Shown in pieces: positions 1 through 9,258 of a stretch of DNA of 64,000 nucleotides. Position 1 is the stretch's first letter. Each line of letters begins with the position of its first letter. This stretch comes from Cupriavidus pinatubonensis (lineage in GTDB: Bacteria; Pseudomonadota; Gammaproteobacteria; Burkholderiales; Burkholderiaceae). Under the pieces are notes generated by a model, which saw only the letters and a program-made list of their open reading frames with translations, ran no database searches and was not told the origin of the DNA. The stretch is from assembly GCF_019602855.1 (NCBI RefSeq), contig NZ_CP080766.1, positions 744,001 to 808,000 of the forward strand, read 5' to 3'. A program made the position numbers and the translations under genes.

Positions 1-1119
1 GCTCGAAAACAGGCTGTGATAGCGATACCACTGCTGGGATTGCTCGCCGGTGCCGCGCTCGCCGTAACGCTCGCTCTCGAGCGGCAGCAGGAACAGGTTG
101 GCGCGCTCCAGCCACGCCAGGATATCGGCACTGTTGCCGGCCGGCGCGTCGGCATCGGCGACAGCAGGCGGCTGGGGCCCCCCCTGGTACAGCGCGTCGC
201 ACAGCGGCCCGCACAGTTGGTCGAGGATCGACGTGCGCAGCAGAAAATCGCGTACCGGTTCGGGCAGGTGATGAAAGACGTCTTCGACGAGGTAGTCGGC
301 GATGGCCGCGTTGGAGCCCGAGAATCCGGCGATGAACGTCTCCGGCTGGGCACGCCGCTCCATAGAAACCGAAGCCAGCCAAAGCGCAGTGGGCCACCCT
401 TCTGTGCGCCGGTGCAGCGCGCTGATGGCAGCCTGCTCGAGCTTCAGGCCGCGTGCGTGGCGCAGGAACGATTCGGTTTCGCTGGCGCTGAAGCGCAGCT
501 GGGCCGGTTCGATTTCGAGCAGTTCGCCGCGTGCGCGCAGTCGCCCGAGGCCAGTTTCCGGCACCCAGCGCGTACCGACCACCGCGCGTGCGCCAGGCGG
601 CAGGCTTTCGACGAGTTGCCAGACCAGCCCGACGACAGCCGGATTCTGCAGCGCCTCGAAGTCGTCCAGGAACAGCGTGAAGGCGCCATGGTGCCGCGCC
701 ACGCGGTCCATCAGTGCAAGCGCCTGCTCGCCGGCATCGGCACCCGCATGGTCGGAAGGACGCTTGGGAGCCCCCTCCAATACCGGGGAGAGCGCCACTT
801 CGAGCGAACCGAGGAAACGCGTGGCGTCATTGTCGGCGCGGTCCAGCGTCAGCCAGACCGTGGGTACGCCAGCCGCTTCGAGCCGGGCCCGGCATTGCAG
901 CATGGTCGTCGTCTTGCCGAAGCCAGCTGGTGCGCGCACCAGTACGAGCCGCACGAAACCGGCCGCGCAGATGGTGTCGCAGATGGCTGACCGCTCCACC
1001 TGGTAGGGGGTCAGCAGGGGCGGCCGAAGTTTCGCCGCCAGGGCGCCTGTACCCGAGCCCGGCACAGGGCGCCGGACAGTCTCCTCATTGCTCGCCATTG
1101 GCAAAATTGTGCTCCGCAT
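1..1119 (-). CDS. LuxR-family ATP-binding regulator, MalT-like (3' part cut off by window edge)
   Basis: This is the N-terminal part of a large MalT-like LuxR regulator. The frame is open from an ATG at 1119 to the left edge, about 373 codons, so the C-terminal repeats and LuxR helix-turn-helix lie outside. Residues 62-71 read VRAPAGFGKT, a Walker A loop, and LFLDDF further on fits Walker B; this is the STAND ATPase module that MalT-type proteins use to couple inducer and ATP binding to activation. A second in-frame ATG at 1098 is an alternative start. The gene follows the acyl-CoA ligase on the same strand after a 131-bp gap containing a hairpin, so it may have its own promoter. A role in controlling the neighbouring fatty-acid-type genes is inferred from position only. 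Confidence 0.8.
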   Translation of the reverse strand, partial: MRSTILPMASNEETVRRPVPGSGTGALAAKLRPPLLTPYQVERSAICDTICAAGFVRLVLVRAPAGFGKTTTMLQCRARLEAAGVPTVWLTLDRADNDATRFLGSLEVALSPVLEGAPKRPSDHAGADAGEQALALMDRVARHHGAFTLFLDDFEALQNPAVVGLVWQLVESLPPGARAVVGTRWVPETGLGRLRARGELLEIEPAQLRFSASETESFLRHARGLKLEQAAISALHRRTEGWPTALWLASVSMERRAQPETFIAGFSGSNAAIADYLVEDVFHHLPEPVRDFLLRTSILDQLCGPLCDALYQGGPQPPAVADADAPAGNSADILAWLERANLFLLPLESERYGERGTGEQSQQWYRYHSLFSS

Positions 1120-1204
1120 CCGGTCCGCCTTGCCCCGCGCCGCGATGCGGGCCGGCATGACGGCGCGGCCGTGCCTGTGAATGAACAGGGAATTATGGCG
1201 TAAA

Positions 1205-1220
1205 CCGACGTTCGCGTCGG
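1205..1220 (-). terminator. hairpin after acyl-CoA ligase
   Basis: CCGACG at 1205-1210 pairs perfectly with CGTCGG at 1215-1220 around a four-base loop. On the minus strand the stem is followed by TTTA. It lies about 30 bp past the ligase stop and fits a short intrinsic terminator between the ligase and the LuxR gene. Confidence 0.4.
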
Positions 1221-1250
1221 CAAGCCGCCCGCGGCAGTGGCGTCGGGCTT

Positions 1251-2795
1251 TCAGACCAGCTTGTTTGCGTGGCCTGCCCAGTAGCGGTCGCGCAGCACGC
1301 GCTTGAGCAGCTTGCCGGTTGGCAGGCGCGGCAGCTCGGCTTCGAAGTCCACAGTGCGCGGACACTTGATGCCGGACAGGTTCTCCCGGCAGAACGCAAT
1401 CAGCTCCGCGGCCAGCGCCGGTCCTGCGTCCGCCATGCTGGCCGGCTGCACCACGGCCTTGACTTCTTCGCCGAAATCCTCGTTCGGCACGCCGATCACG
1501 GCCACATCCATGACCTTCGGATGCGTCATGAGCAGGTTTTCGGCTTCCTGCGGGTAGATGTTCACGCCGCCGGAGATGATCATGTTGGCCTTGCGATCGG
1601 TGAGGTAGAGATAGCCGTCATCGTCGACGTAGCCGATGTCGCCGATGGTGCTCCACTCGGCATGTTCGGGGTGGCGCGACTCCGCGGTCTTGGCCGGGTC
1701 ATTGTGGTAGACGAACTGGCGTCCCTCGGCAAAGTAGATAGTGCCTGGCTGCTTATTGGGCATCAGCTTGCCATCCGCGTCACAGATGCGCAGCTTGCCG
1801 ATCATGGCACGTCCGACCGTGCCCTTGCGCTCCACCCACTCCCGCGAACTGACCACCGTCACGCCATTGCCTTCAGTGCCGGCGTAGTACTCCCACACCA
1901 CCGGCCCCCACCATTCGATCATCTGCTCCTTGACCTGAACCGGGCACGGCGCCGCCGCATGGATCGCCACCTGCAGCGACGACACGTCATAACTGCCGCG
2001 GGTTTCTGCCGGCAGCTTGAGCATGCGCGAGAACATCGTCGGCACCACCTGCGTGTGCGTGATACGGTGTTCCTGCACGAGCCGCAGGAACTGCTCCGCG
2101 TCGAAATGATCCATCACGATCGACGTGCCGCCCAGTCCCTGCACCGACATGTTGTAGCGCAGCGGCGCGGCGTGATACAGCGGCGCTGGCGACAGGTAGC
2201 GCATGTCCGGCCCGAAGCCATACAGCTTCTGGCACAGCGCGGTCAGCGAGGTAGGCGTGTCGATCTGCGGGCTGGCGGGCGGCGCATAGACGCCCTTGGG
2301 GCGTCCGGTCGTGCCCGACGAATACAGCATATCGCCGCCCGTGGTTTCATCGTCGATGCGCCAGGTCGGATATTGCGCTAGCGTGGTCTCGTAAGGCGTG
2401 TAGCCGGGCAAGGTGCCGTTGAGCATCAGATAGCCCTTCAGACCGGGCACCTGCTCCGTCAGGGCGGCAGCAATCTCCGCTTGCGCGCGCGACGTGATGA
2501 GCATCTGCGCGCCGCTGTCCCGAACGATATAGGCGGCGTCGGCCACGTTCAGGCGCGTGCTCAGGCAGATGAACGTAATGCCGCTGCGTTGCGCGCCCCA
2601 GCACAGTTCGAACAGCCGCGGGTGGTTTTCGATCAGGAACGCCACGCGATCGCCGGGCTGCAAGCCGTGGTCGCGATAGAGACGAGCCACCTGGTTGGAA
2701 TGCTCATCCAGTTCGCGGTAGGTCACCACAGTGCCGTCGCCCATGATGACGGCCGGCTTGTCTGGGGTGCGCTGCGCGTGGACGTACGGGTGCAT
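1251..2795 (-). CDS. AMP-dependent acyl-CoA synthetase (class I adenylate-forming)
   Basis: A 514-residue acyl-CoA ligase that should activate a carboxylic acid to its CoA thioester through an acyl-adenylate. The P-loop-like motif YSSGTTGRPKG, the YYAGTEGNG motif, the TIGDIGYVDDDGYLY segment and the C-terminal PTGKLLKR lysine motif are all present, so both domains look complete. The frame is open further upstream, but I chose the ATG at 2795 because AGGAGA precedes it and the family N-terminus begins there. It is divergent from two acyl-CoA dehydrogenase genes across a 271-bp region holding two identical-type palindromes. The three genes probably handle one acyl substrate (activation, then desaturation). 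The acid itself cannot be told from sequence. Confidence 0.9.
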   Translation of the reverse strand: MHPYVHAQRTPDKPAVIMGDGTVVTYRELDEHSNQVARLYRDHGLQPGDRVAFLIENHPRLFELCWGAQRSGITFICLSTRLNVADAAYIVRDSGAQMLITSRAQAEIAAALTEQVPGLKGYLMLNGTLPGYTPYETTLAQYPTWRIDDETTGGDMLYSSGTTGRPKGVYAPPASPQIDTPTSLTALCQKLYGFGPDMRYLSPAPLYHAAPLRYNMSVQGLGGTSIVMDHFDAEQFLRLVQEHRITHTQVVPTMFSRMLKLPAETRGSYDVSSLQVAIHAAAPCPVQVKEQMIEWWGPVVWEYYAGTEGNGVTVVSSREWVERKGTVGRAMIGKLRICDADGKLMPNKQPGTIYFAEGRQFVYHNDPAKTAESRHPEHAEWSTIGDIGYVDDDGYLYLTDRKANMIISGGVNIYPQEAENLLMTHPKVMDVAVIGVPNEDFGEEVKAVVQPASMADAGPALAAELIAFCRENLSGIKCPRTVDFEAELPRLPTGKLLKRVLRDRYWAGHANKLV

Positions 2796-3066
2796 GGCGT
2801 GGTCTCCTGTTATTCGAATGGATGCCGCCGCGTGCCGGCGGTCGGGCTGCGAGCATTCTGGTAACCACCGCGAGACTAGGACATCGTCGGAAACGACGAA
2901 GGCGTCTTTTCCGGTTATGCCGCAGTGCGGCAAACTCCGCGCGCCGATGCTCGTCGGATTCGACGATGCGCCGGCGTCAGGCTTGCCCCGAAGATGGCCG
3001 GCGCAGCACGTCTCGGGCCAACGCGCCCTTCCCATTCCGTGCATTCCCGTGCAGAAAGGAGCCGAG
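2796..3066. promoter_or_regulatory. divergent control region of acyl-CoA ligase and acyl-CoA dehydrogenase genes
   Basis: This 271-bp divergent intergenic region holds two perfect palindromes, TCGTCGGAAACGACGA at 2884-2899 and TCGTCGGATTCGACGA at 2951-2966, with centres 67 bp apart. Both have the form TCGTCG-GAWW-CGACGA. A third copy, TCGTCGGAAGCGACGA, lies at 49037-49052 upstream of another acyl-CoA ligase operon. That repeated use in front of ligase genes suggests operators of one regulator. The regulator is not identified. Clear -35/-10 pairs were not assigned. Confidence 0.55.
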
Positions 3067-4212
3067 GTGGATTTCCAGTTCAGCGAAGAACAATCGATGC
3101 TGCGCGACACGCTCGCGCGGTACCTGGCCGACCACTATGACTTTGAAGCGCGCCGCGCCGCAGAGCGTTCCGAAGCAGGATGGCGTCCCGGCTGCTGGCG
3201 CGCCTTTGCGCGCGAACTCGGCATCCTTGGCGCGGGATTTCCGGAGGCGCTGGGCGGCCTTGGCGGCGGAGCGCCCGAACACATGATCGTAATGGAGCAG
3301 TTCGGCCGCCATCTTGTGCTCGAACCGTACCTGTCGACCGTCGTACTAGGCGGCGGTGCGCTGGTGCACGGCAACAAGGTGCTGGCGGAGCAATGGGTGC
3401 CCGCGATCATCGGCGGGGAAGCGACTTTCGGCTGGGCGCATGCCGAACCGGCCAGCCGCTATTGCCGGCACGACGTGCAGTCCAGCGCCACGCATGACAG
3501 CCGCGGCTATGTCCTTAGCGGCCACAAATCCGTGGTTGCGGGCGCGCCCTTCGCCACGCATTTCGTCGTCAGTGCCCGCACCAGCGGCAAGCGGCGCGAC
3601 ACCGACGGCATCACGCTGTTCTGGGTGCCGCGCGACACGCCGGGCGTGACCCTGCGCGATTACTCGACCATCGACGGCAACCGCGCCGCCGAAGTGCTGT
3701 TCGACCAGGCCAGGGTCCCGGCCAGCCATGTGATCGGCACCGAAGGACAAGCACTGCCGCTGATCGAGCAGCTCAGCGATGCCGCGCTCGTGGCCCTGAG
3801 CGCGGAAGCCAACGGTGCGATGGCGCGCATGCTTGCGGACACGATCGACTATGCGCGCCAGCGCAAGCAGTTCGGCGTGGCCATTGGCAGCTTCCAGGTG
3901 CTGCAGCACCGCATGGCGGATATGGCGATGCAGCTCGAGCAGTCCCTGGCGCTGACGCAGGTCGCTGCGATGCAGGCCCCGGCGCCAGAGCGCGAGCGAG
4001 CCCTGGCTGCATGCGCGGCCAAGGCGCAGGCCGGGCAGGCTGGCCGCTTCATCGGCCAGGCCGCGGTGCAGATCCACGGCGGCATGGGCGTGACCGATGA
4101 ACTCGCCGTGGGGCACTACTTCAAGCGCGTCACGGCCATCGACCTGCAGTTCGGCTCGGCCGAACACCACCTGGGCCGCTACGCCGACCTGCTCTACCCG
4201 GCCGCAGCCTGA
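3067..4212 (+). CDS. acyl-CoA dehydrogenase family protein
   Basis: A 381-residue flavoprotein of the acyl-CoA dehydrogenase family, expected to oxidise an acyl-CoA at the alpha-beta bond with electrons passed to ETF. The N-terminus (DFQFSEEQSMLRDTLARYLA) and the C-terminal helical domain (YARQRKQFGVAIGSFQVLQH, then QIHGGMGVTDELAVGHYFKR) are typical. I chose the GTG at 3067 since AAGGAG lies about 8 bases before it and the family N-terminus starts there, although the frame is open further upstream. The usual catalytic-base glutamate at the C-terminus is not obvious, which is common in the smaller partner of paired dehydrogenases. A second dehydrogenase follows after 43 bp, and the two may form a heteromeric enzyme, as known for steroid side-chain dehydrogenases; that is inference. 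Confidence 0.87.
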   Translation: MDFQFSEEQSMLRDTLARYLADHYDFEARRAAERSEAGWRPGCWRAFARELGILGAGFPEALGGLGGGAPEHMIVMEQFGRHLVLEPYLSTVVLGGGALVHGNKVLAEQWVPAIIGGEATFGWAHAEPASRYCRHDVQSSATHDSRGYVLSGHKSVVAGAPFATHFVVSARTSGKRRDTDGITLFWVPRDTPGVTLRDYSTIDGNRAAEVLFDQARVPASHVIGTEGQALPLIEQLSDAALVALSAEANGAMARMLADTIDYARQRKQFGVAIGSFQVLQHRMADMAMQLEQSLALTQVAAMQAPAPERERALAACAAKAQAGQAGRFIGQAAVQIHGGMGVTDELAVGHYFKRVTAIDLQFGSAEHHLGRYADLLYPAAA

Positions 4213-4255
4213 CGCTGCACCGCACGACACCCCGCACCCTTCAGAGAGGCCCGCG

Positions 4256-5491
4256 ATGCATCTCGAATTCTCCGAGCAAGACCTGCAGTTCCGCGACGAA
4301 GTGCGCGCCTGGATTGACGAAGCGTACGACGCCGAACTGCGCGCCATGATGGCGCAATCCAAGAATGGCTACCTGGACAAGGCCGGACAGGTACGTTGGC
4401 AGAAGGCGCTGTACGCGCGCGGCTGGGCCGCGCCGAACTGGCCCGAAGCCTATGGCGGCCCGGGGTGGTCGCCCACGCAGCGCCATATCTTCCAGTCCGA
4501 GCTCGCCGCGGCCGGCTGCCCGCCGGTGTCGCCGATGGGCCTGAAGATGGTCGCGCCCGTGATCATGAAGTACGGCACCGACGCGCAGAAGGCGCGTTTC
4601 CTGCCGCCAATCCTGAAATCCGATGTCTGGTGGTGCCAGGGCTATTCGGAGCCCAACTCAGGTTCCGACCTGGCGTCGCTGCAGCTGCGTGCCGACCTTG
4701 CCACTGATGGCGACGGCGCGCACTACCTGCTCAACGGCTCCAAAATCTGGACCACGCATGCGCAATGGGCCGACTGGATGTTCTGCCTGGTGCGCACCAG
4801 CCGCGACGCGCGCCGCCAGGAAGGCATCTCGTTCGTGCTGGTGGACATGCGCACGCCCGGCATCACGGTTGCGCCGCTGCCTACGCTTGATGGCCCGGTT
4901 CCCGGCCAGCAGGAAGTCAACCAGGTGTTCTTCGACAATGTGCGTGTGCCGGTAGAGAACCGCATTGGCGAGGAAGGCATGGGCTGGACGTATGCCAAGT
5001 ACCTGCTCGAATTCGAGCGCGGCGGCACCTACGGCCCGACGTTGCGCAAGCAGCTCGCGAAGGTGGCGGCCATCGCCGCCGACCAGCCCGGCGACGACGG
5101 CAAGACGCTGCTTGAAGATGCGGGCTTCCGCCGCAAACTGGCCCAGCTCCACCTGCGCGCAGCGGGGCTGCAGGCCGTGGAGCTGAAGCTGTTCAGCGGC
5201 GTGGAATCCGGCAAATCGATCGGCGCGGCGTCAAGCATGCTCAAGCTGCTGGGAACGGAGGCCATGCAGGCCATCAGCGAGCTGGCCGTCGAAGCCGCCG
5301 GACCCGCCGCGCTACCGTTCGTCCAGGACACCTGGGCCGAAGTCCAGGGCCGGGAAGCACCGCCTCGCGTCGGGCCAGATTACGCCGCCGTGCTGGCGCC
5401 ACGCTATTTCAACTACCGCAAGGCATCGATCTACGGTGGGTCCAACGAGATCCAGCGCAATATCATCGCCAAGCTGATGCTCGGTCTGTAA
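4256..5491 (+). CDS. acyl-CoA dehydrogenase
   Basis: A 411-residue acyl-CoA dehydrogenase and the second gene of a pair. It carries the FAD/substrate motif GYSEPNSGSDLASL, then NGSKIWTTHAQWADWMF in the beta domain, and ends with YGGSNEIQRNIIAKLMLGL, the signature C-terminus of the family. The start is the ATG at 4256 preceded by AGAGAGG; the codons upstream in the same frame belong to the preceding gene. Together with the preceding dehydrogenase and the divergent ligase it forms a small acyl-CoA oxidation module. A hairpin follows about 90 bp downstream. Confidence 0.92.
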   Translation: MHLEFSEQDLQFRDEVRAWIDEAYDAELRAMMAQSKNGYLDKAGQVRWQKALYARGWAAPNWPEAYGGPGWSPTQRHIFQSELAAAGCPPVSPMGLKMVAPVIMKYGTDAQKARFLPPILKSDVWWCQGYSEPNSGSDLASLQLRADLATDGDGAHYLLNGSKIWTTHAQWADWMFCLVRTSRDARRQEGISFVLVDMRTPGITVAPLPTLDGPVPGQQEVNQVFFDNVRVPVENRIGEEGMGWTYAKYLLEFERGGTYGPTLRKQLAKVAAIAADQPGDDGKTLLEDAGFRRKLAQLHLRAAGLQAVELKLFSGVESGKSIGAASSMLKLLGTEAMQAISELAVEAAGPAALPFVQDTWAEVQGREAPPRVGPDYAAVLAPRYFNYRKASIYGGSNEIQRNIIAKLMLGL

Positions 5492-5583
5492 CGCGGCGCG
5501 ACACCGGTCGATGGCACATGCCTGACGCCATGACCGGTAACTTGGGGAAAGAATGCGGGAAAGAGACTAAAGGAAAAGGCAGA

Positions 5584-5610
5584 CAGAAGCCCGCTGAAAG
5601 CGGGCTTCTG
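5584..5610 (+). terminator. terminator of the acyl-CoA dehydrogenase pair
   Basis: CAGAAGCCCGCT at 5584-5595 pairs perfectly over 12 bp with AGCGGGCTTCTG at 5599-5610 around a GAA loop. There is no strong T tract after it. The hairpin sits about 90 bp after the last stop codon. Confidence 0.6.
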
Positions 5611-6268
5611 CTCATGCTACGGGCCTGATCAACTACGCATTGCGCGGACACCCCGCCATCATCGCAATACTCCCTCCGTGCTCCGGACGCTGCCCGTCCG
5701 CCGCAGCCTTGCACCGCGACTTCAGCACTTCCGGCCTTCTTCAATGCGCGGGCTTGCTTGCCCCGTCTGCCCGGCCGGTCGAACTGCTGGGCGCATTCTG
5801 CTTGAGACGGCACTTTACGGACAGAGTAAAACTACTCAAACGTTGCGCGCCGGCACGGCCGCATAGGTTTGTGCGGACCTAACTCATTTGAGGTGTTCTG
5901 CACGCCCGGCCTTGCGCCGCCGCGCCCGGATTGCGGATCATCACGGCCGCTGTCTCTTGCGAACGATTTCGATTTTCCGCGGCATCGCACGAACACTCCT
6001 CGCCTCTTTCTGCATTCGTGCCAGCCCTGTCGGGCAAGGCGCCACTGAACGGGCGATTTTTTTGTAACGGCGGGCTTCCGGCAGCACTGGCGGGCTTGTC
6101 CAGTGATTGCCCAAGCGCGGGAAGTACAGCAAAATTTCCGGCTTTCCCGGATATCGGCAGGACAGCGTCGCCATTTGAACCTGCCTGCTGCCTTGTGCCC
6201 GCCCCGTGCAGGGCCTGGCAGTCCGGACCCGACCAGCGGTATGGCATCAGCACAAGGAGTAAGTACCC
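5611..6268. other. long intergenic stretch before the response regulator
   Basis: About 660 bp without a supportable gene. Frames here on either strand are short, arginine/cysteine-rich and match no family I know. An AAGGAG ribosome site (6253-6259) near the right end belongs to the next gene. No clear promoter or repeat was recognised, but the length leaves room for a small RNA or distant control sites. Confidence 0.4.
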
Positions 6269-6889
6269 GTGTCGGGTAACCCATCCATCGTCTACGTTCT
6301 CGATGACGACGAGATCGTCTTGTGGCTCTATCGGGAACTGCTTCAGCACCACGGCGTGGTCCTGAGACCGTTCACATCGCCGCGGGCGTTTCTCGACAGC
6401 TACGCGCCCAGTCCGTGCGAATGCCTGGTCTGCGATCTGCGCATGCCGGAACTCTGCGGACTTGGCGTGCAGAACGAACTGCTTTCCACCGGCGATTGCC
6501 TGCCCATCATCTTCGTGTCCGGTCACGCGGAAGTCTCGTCGGTGGTGGAAGCCATGCGTGTCGGCGCGTTCGACTTCCTGGAAAAACCCGTGGACGGCGA
6601 ACGCCTGGTGCAGACCGTCCGGGCCGCACTGGAACACAGCCGCGGCCTGCATGCCCGGCGGCTGGCCATGAGCGAGCGCCGCAAGCGGCTGGCCACGCTC
6701 ACGCCGAAAGAGCGCGAGATTGCCGAACACGTCGCCAGCGGCAAGTCCAGCCGCCAGATCTCCGAAGCGCTGAACATCAGCGTGCGCACGGTGGAGAACC
6801 ATCGCGCCCGCGTGACCGAAAAGCTCTGCATCACGTCCGTGGCCGAACTCGTGCGGCTGCTGTACGACCTGCCTGATCCTGGCGTCTGA
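6269..6889 (+). CDS. FixJ/NarL-type response regulator (orphan)
   Basis: A 206-residue two-domain response regulator. The receiver has the acidic DDDE pocket near residue 12, the VCDLRMP phospho-acceptor aspartate, FVSGHAE and the LEKPVDG lysine. The C-terminal LuxR-type helix-turn-helix reads TPKEREIAEHVASGKSSRQI, continuing through NISVRTVENHRARV. This order is that of the FixJ/StyR/TodT group, phosphorylated by a histidine kinase and binding DNA as a dimer. It starts at a GTG (6269) with AAGGAG about 10 bases upstream. No sensor kinase lies next to it in the window, so its signal is unknown. Confidence 0.9.
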   Translation: MSGNPSIVYVLDDDEIVLWLYRELLQHHGVVLRPFTSPRAFLDSYAPSPCECLVCDLRMPELCGLGVQNELLSTGDCLPIIFVSGHAEVSSVVEAMRVGAFDFLEKPVDGERLVQTVRAALEHSRGLHARRLAMSERRKRLATLTPKEREIAEHVASGKSSRQISEALNISVRTVENHRARVTEKLCITSVAELVRLLYDLPDPGV

Positions 6890-7076
6890 GACGCCCCTTC
6901 GGTTTCCGCGCATTTGCGCGGCATGGCCGTGCAGCACAGCATCCAAACGCGCTACACAGCACTCTCCGCCGCCATGACGGCGGCATTGGCTACGCCAGCT
7001 CAGGAGTGAGGCGCCGCGCTGTCAAGCGCCCCTTACTCCTCACGGCTCCTGCTTTCCTCAAATCAACCCGACCTGC
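6890..7076. other. intergenic stretch with imperfect hairpin
   Basis: The space between the response regulator and the hydroxylase promoter holds an imperfect inverted repeat near 7000-7041 (AGGAGTGAGG facing CCTTACTCCT) that could end the response-regulator transcript. Nothing else was recognised. Confidence 0.35.
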
Positions 7077-7126
7077 TTGACGCCTGGCTTTTTTCGCGCA
7101 TAAACTTTTATGAACGATACGTTCAT
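7077..7126 (+). promoter_or_regulatory. sigma-70-like promoter with palindromic operator for the FAD hydroxylase
   Basis: TTGACG at 7077-7082 and TAAACT at 7101-7106 are spaced by 18 bp. They are followed at once by a perfect palindrome, ATGAACG-ATA-CGTTCAT, at 7110-7126, which would cover the transcription start. The arrangement suits repression, most likely by the IclR regulator two genes downstream. Assignment is by eye. Confidence 0.55.
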
Positions 7127-7206
7127 TTTTGAACAACATGCCAACCGCCATCGAAACGAGGTCGGCGGATGGCGCCCCACCCACTGGCAGAAAGCAGGCA
7201 GACAAC

Positions 7207-8346
7207 ATGACTTCCCTGAAGATCGGCATCAACGGCGCTGGTATCGGCGGCCTCGCGGCGGCAATCGCGCTGCGCAAGCTCGGCATGGATGTGACCGTGT
7301 ACGAACAGGCCGCGCGCTTTGCGCGCGTCGGCGCCGACATCAACCTGACTCCTAACGCCGTGCGCGCGCTCGATGGCCTCGGTGTCGGCGAGGCGTTGCG
7401 CGAAACCGCGGCACGCCCGACTCATCGCATCAGCCGCACGTGGGATACCGGCGAGGAAACGTCGCGCCTGCCCATGTCGGACGAAGCCGAACAGCGTTAC
7501 GGCGCGCCGCAGCTCACTATGCACCGAGCCGACCTGATGACCGCGCTCGAAGGCGCCCTGCCCGCTGCAAACGTCAAGCTCGGCCACAAGGCCGTGGCGA
7601 TCGAGCGCAATGACAACGGCACCACCGTGCGCTTTGCCGACGGCGGCGAGGACAAGGTCGATGTTCTGGTCGGCGCGGACGGCATCCACTCGGTGGTCCG
7701 TACGGCGCTGTTCGGCCAGGAAAGTCCGATCTTTACCGGCGTCGTGGCGTACCGCGCCGTGGTACCCGCAGAGCGCCTGGCCGGCGTGCCCAATCTCAAT
7801 GCCTTCACCAAGTGGTGGGGCACGGACCCGACTTCGCAGATCGTCACGTTCCCGCTCAATCGCGGGCGCGATATCTTCATCTTCGCGACGGTGGCGCAGG
7901 AAAGCTGGCGCAACGAATCGTGGACCACGCCGGGCCGCGTGGAAGACCTCCGCAGCGCTTATGCAGGGTTCCATCCCGAGGCACGCGCACTGCTGGATGC
8001 CTGCGACGACGTGCTGATCTCCGCGCTGTACGTGCGCGATCCGCTGCCGACGTGGTCGGACGGCCATGTCACGCTGATGGGCGATGCCTGCCATCCGATG
8101 ATGCCTTTCATGGCGCAAGGTGCCGGCATGGCGATCGAGGATGGCGTGGTACTCGCACGCTGCCTGGCCGATGCTGCGCAGGACGGCTATGCGGCGGTGC
8201 CGTCGGCGCTCGCCCGTTACCAGCGCGCACGCCATGAGCGCACGAGCCGCATCCAGATCGGCTCGCGCAGCAACGCGTGGCTCAAGGAAGGCGGCAATGC
8301 GGACTGGGTGTACGATTACGACGCCTGGAACGTTGCGCTGGGTTGA
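7207..8346 (+). CDS. FAD-dependent aromatic monooxygenase (salicylate hydroxylase / NicC-like)
   Basis: A 379-residue group A flavoprotein hydroxylase that should add one hydroxyl to an aromatic acid using NAD(P)H and O2. GINGAGIGGLAAAIALRKLG is the N-terminal FAD-binding GxGxxG fold, DVLVGADGIHSVVR the DG motif, and LMGDACHPMMPFMAQGAGMA the second FAD motif with GD. The C-terminus (SNAWL, then ADWVYDYD) recalls 6-hydroxynicotinate 3-monooxygenase NicC from memory, but the substrate is not certain. In-frame starts exist at 7129 (TTG) and 7138 (ATG); I chose 7207 because the FAD strand begins there. It is followed after 62 bp by an IclR regulator, probably in one operon. Confidence 0.85.
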   Translation: MTSLKIGINGAGIGGLAAAIALRKLGMDVTVYEQAARFARVGADINLTPNAVRALDGLGVGEALRETAARPTHRISRTWDTGEETSRLPMSDEAEQRYGAPQLTMHRADLMTALEGALPAANVKLGHKAVAIERNDNGTTVRFADGGEDKVDVLVGADGIHSVVRTALFGQESPIFTGVVAYRAVVPAERLAGVPNLNAFTKWWGTDPTSQIVTFPLNRGRDIFIFATVAQESWRNESWTTPGRVEDLRSAYAGFHPEARALLDACDDVLISALYVRDPLPTWSDGHVTLMGDACHPMMPFMAQGAGMAIEDGVVLARCLADAAQDGYAAVPSALARYQRARHERTSRIQIGSRSNAWLKEGGNADWVYDYDAWNVALG

Positions 8347-8408
8347 TCCCCACGCAACCCAACCTGTACGGCCGCACTTCGCGGCCGTTTGCCTTTTTCT
8401 CCTTGACC

Positions 8409-9245
8409 ATGCCGAAGCAGAGCCCCGACATCGACAACAACGCCGACACCGACGACGCCAAAGACCAGCAACTGGTCTCGCCCGTCATCCGCGGCCTGCG
8501 GCTGCTGCGCTTCATTGCCGAAGGCGGCTCGACCGCCAATCTCAGCGAAGTCGGCCGGCGCATCGACGTCAACCGCGTTACGGTCATGCGGCTGCTCGCC
8601 ACGCTCGAACACGAAGGCATGCTGGAACGCCTGCCGCAGGGCGGGCATGAGATTGGATTCGGGTTCCTGAAGCTGGCGTCTCGCGTGCTGGCGGCCAATG
8701 ATCTGACCACGTTCGCGCGGCGTGTGCTTGCGCGGCTCAGCGGATCGCTGCAGCTCTCGGCCTACCTCGTCGTGCGTGATGGCGGCCATGCGCTGTACCT
8801 GCTGCGCGATATGCCGAACACATCGCTGGTCAGCAATATCCAGGTCGGCAGCCGCGTCGCCGCGCACCTGACTACGCCGGGGCGCATGCTGATTGCCGAT
8901 CTACCGCCTGAAGAATTGCGCGCCTTGCTTGGTGATGACCCGCTGCCAACCGTGACCGGCCAGAGCCCCGCCACGCATGCGCGGCTGGCCGACATCCTCG
9001 CAGCCGACCGCGAACGCGGCTGCGCATGGAGTTTTTCCGCGTTTGAAGCCGGTATCGATTCTTGCGCCGCGCCCGTGCGCGACGCCACCGGCGAGGTGAT
9101 CGCCGCCATCAGCGTGGCCGGCCCGCAGCAGCGCTTCGAAACCGACAACACGCTGCGCGAACGCGTCGAGCGCGAGGTCAAGGCCGCCGCGCGCGACCTG
9201 TCCGCGTTGCTCGGTGACCGCGCTAGCAGTGGCCGGCAGCGCTAG
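8409..9245 (+). CDS. IclR-family transcriptional regulator
   Basis: A 278-residue IclR regulator. The winged helix-turn-helix spans roughly residues 25-80 (SPVIRGLRLLRFIAEGG, then VNRVTVMRLLATLEHEGMLE), followed by the IclR effector domain ending in the SAFEAGIDSCAAPVRDATGE segment. Proteins of this family bind aromatic or small-acid effectors. It lies downstream of the FAD hydroxylase and probably controls it through the palindrome at 7110-7126, which is inference. No strong ribosome-binding site precedes the ATG. Its stop is 13 bp from the stop of the convergent Bug receptor gene. Confidence 0.88.
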   Translation: MPKQSPDIDNNADTDDAKDQQLVSPVIRGLRLLRFIAEGGSTANLSEVGRRIDVNRVTVMRLLATLEHEGMLERLPQGGHEIGFGFLKLASRVLAANDLTTFARRVLARLSGSLQLSAYLVVRDGGHALYLLRDMPNTSLVSNIQVGSRVAAHLTTPGRMLIADLPPEELRALLGDDPLPTVTGQSPATHARLADILAADRERGCAWSFSAFEAGIDSCAAPVRDATGEVIAAISVAGPQQRFETDNTLRERVEREVKAAARDLSALLGDRASSGRQR

Positions 9246-9258
9246 CGCAGTCCGGCCG

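Noticed and set aside
5832..6284. Open frame of about 150 codons on the minus strand upstream of the response regulator
   Set aside because: No recognisable family, biased composition, and its start lies inside the response regulator gene.
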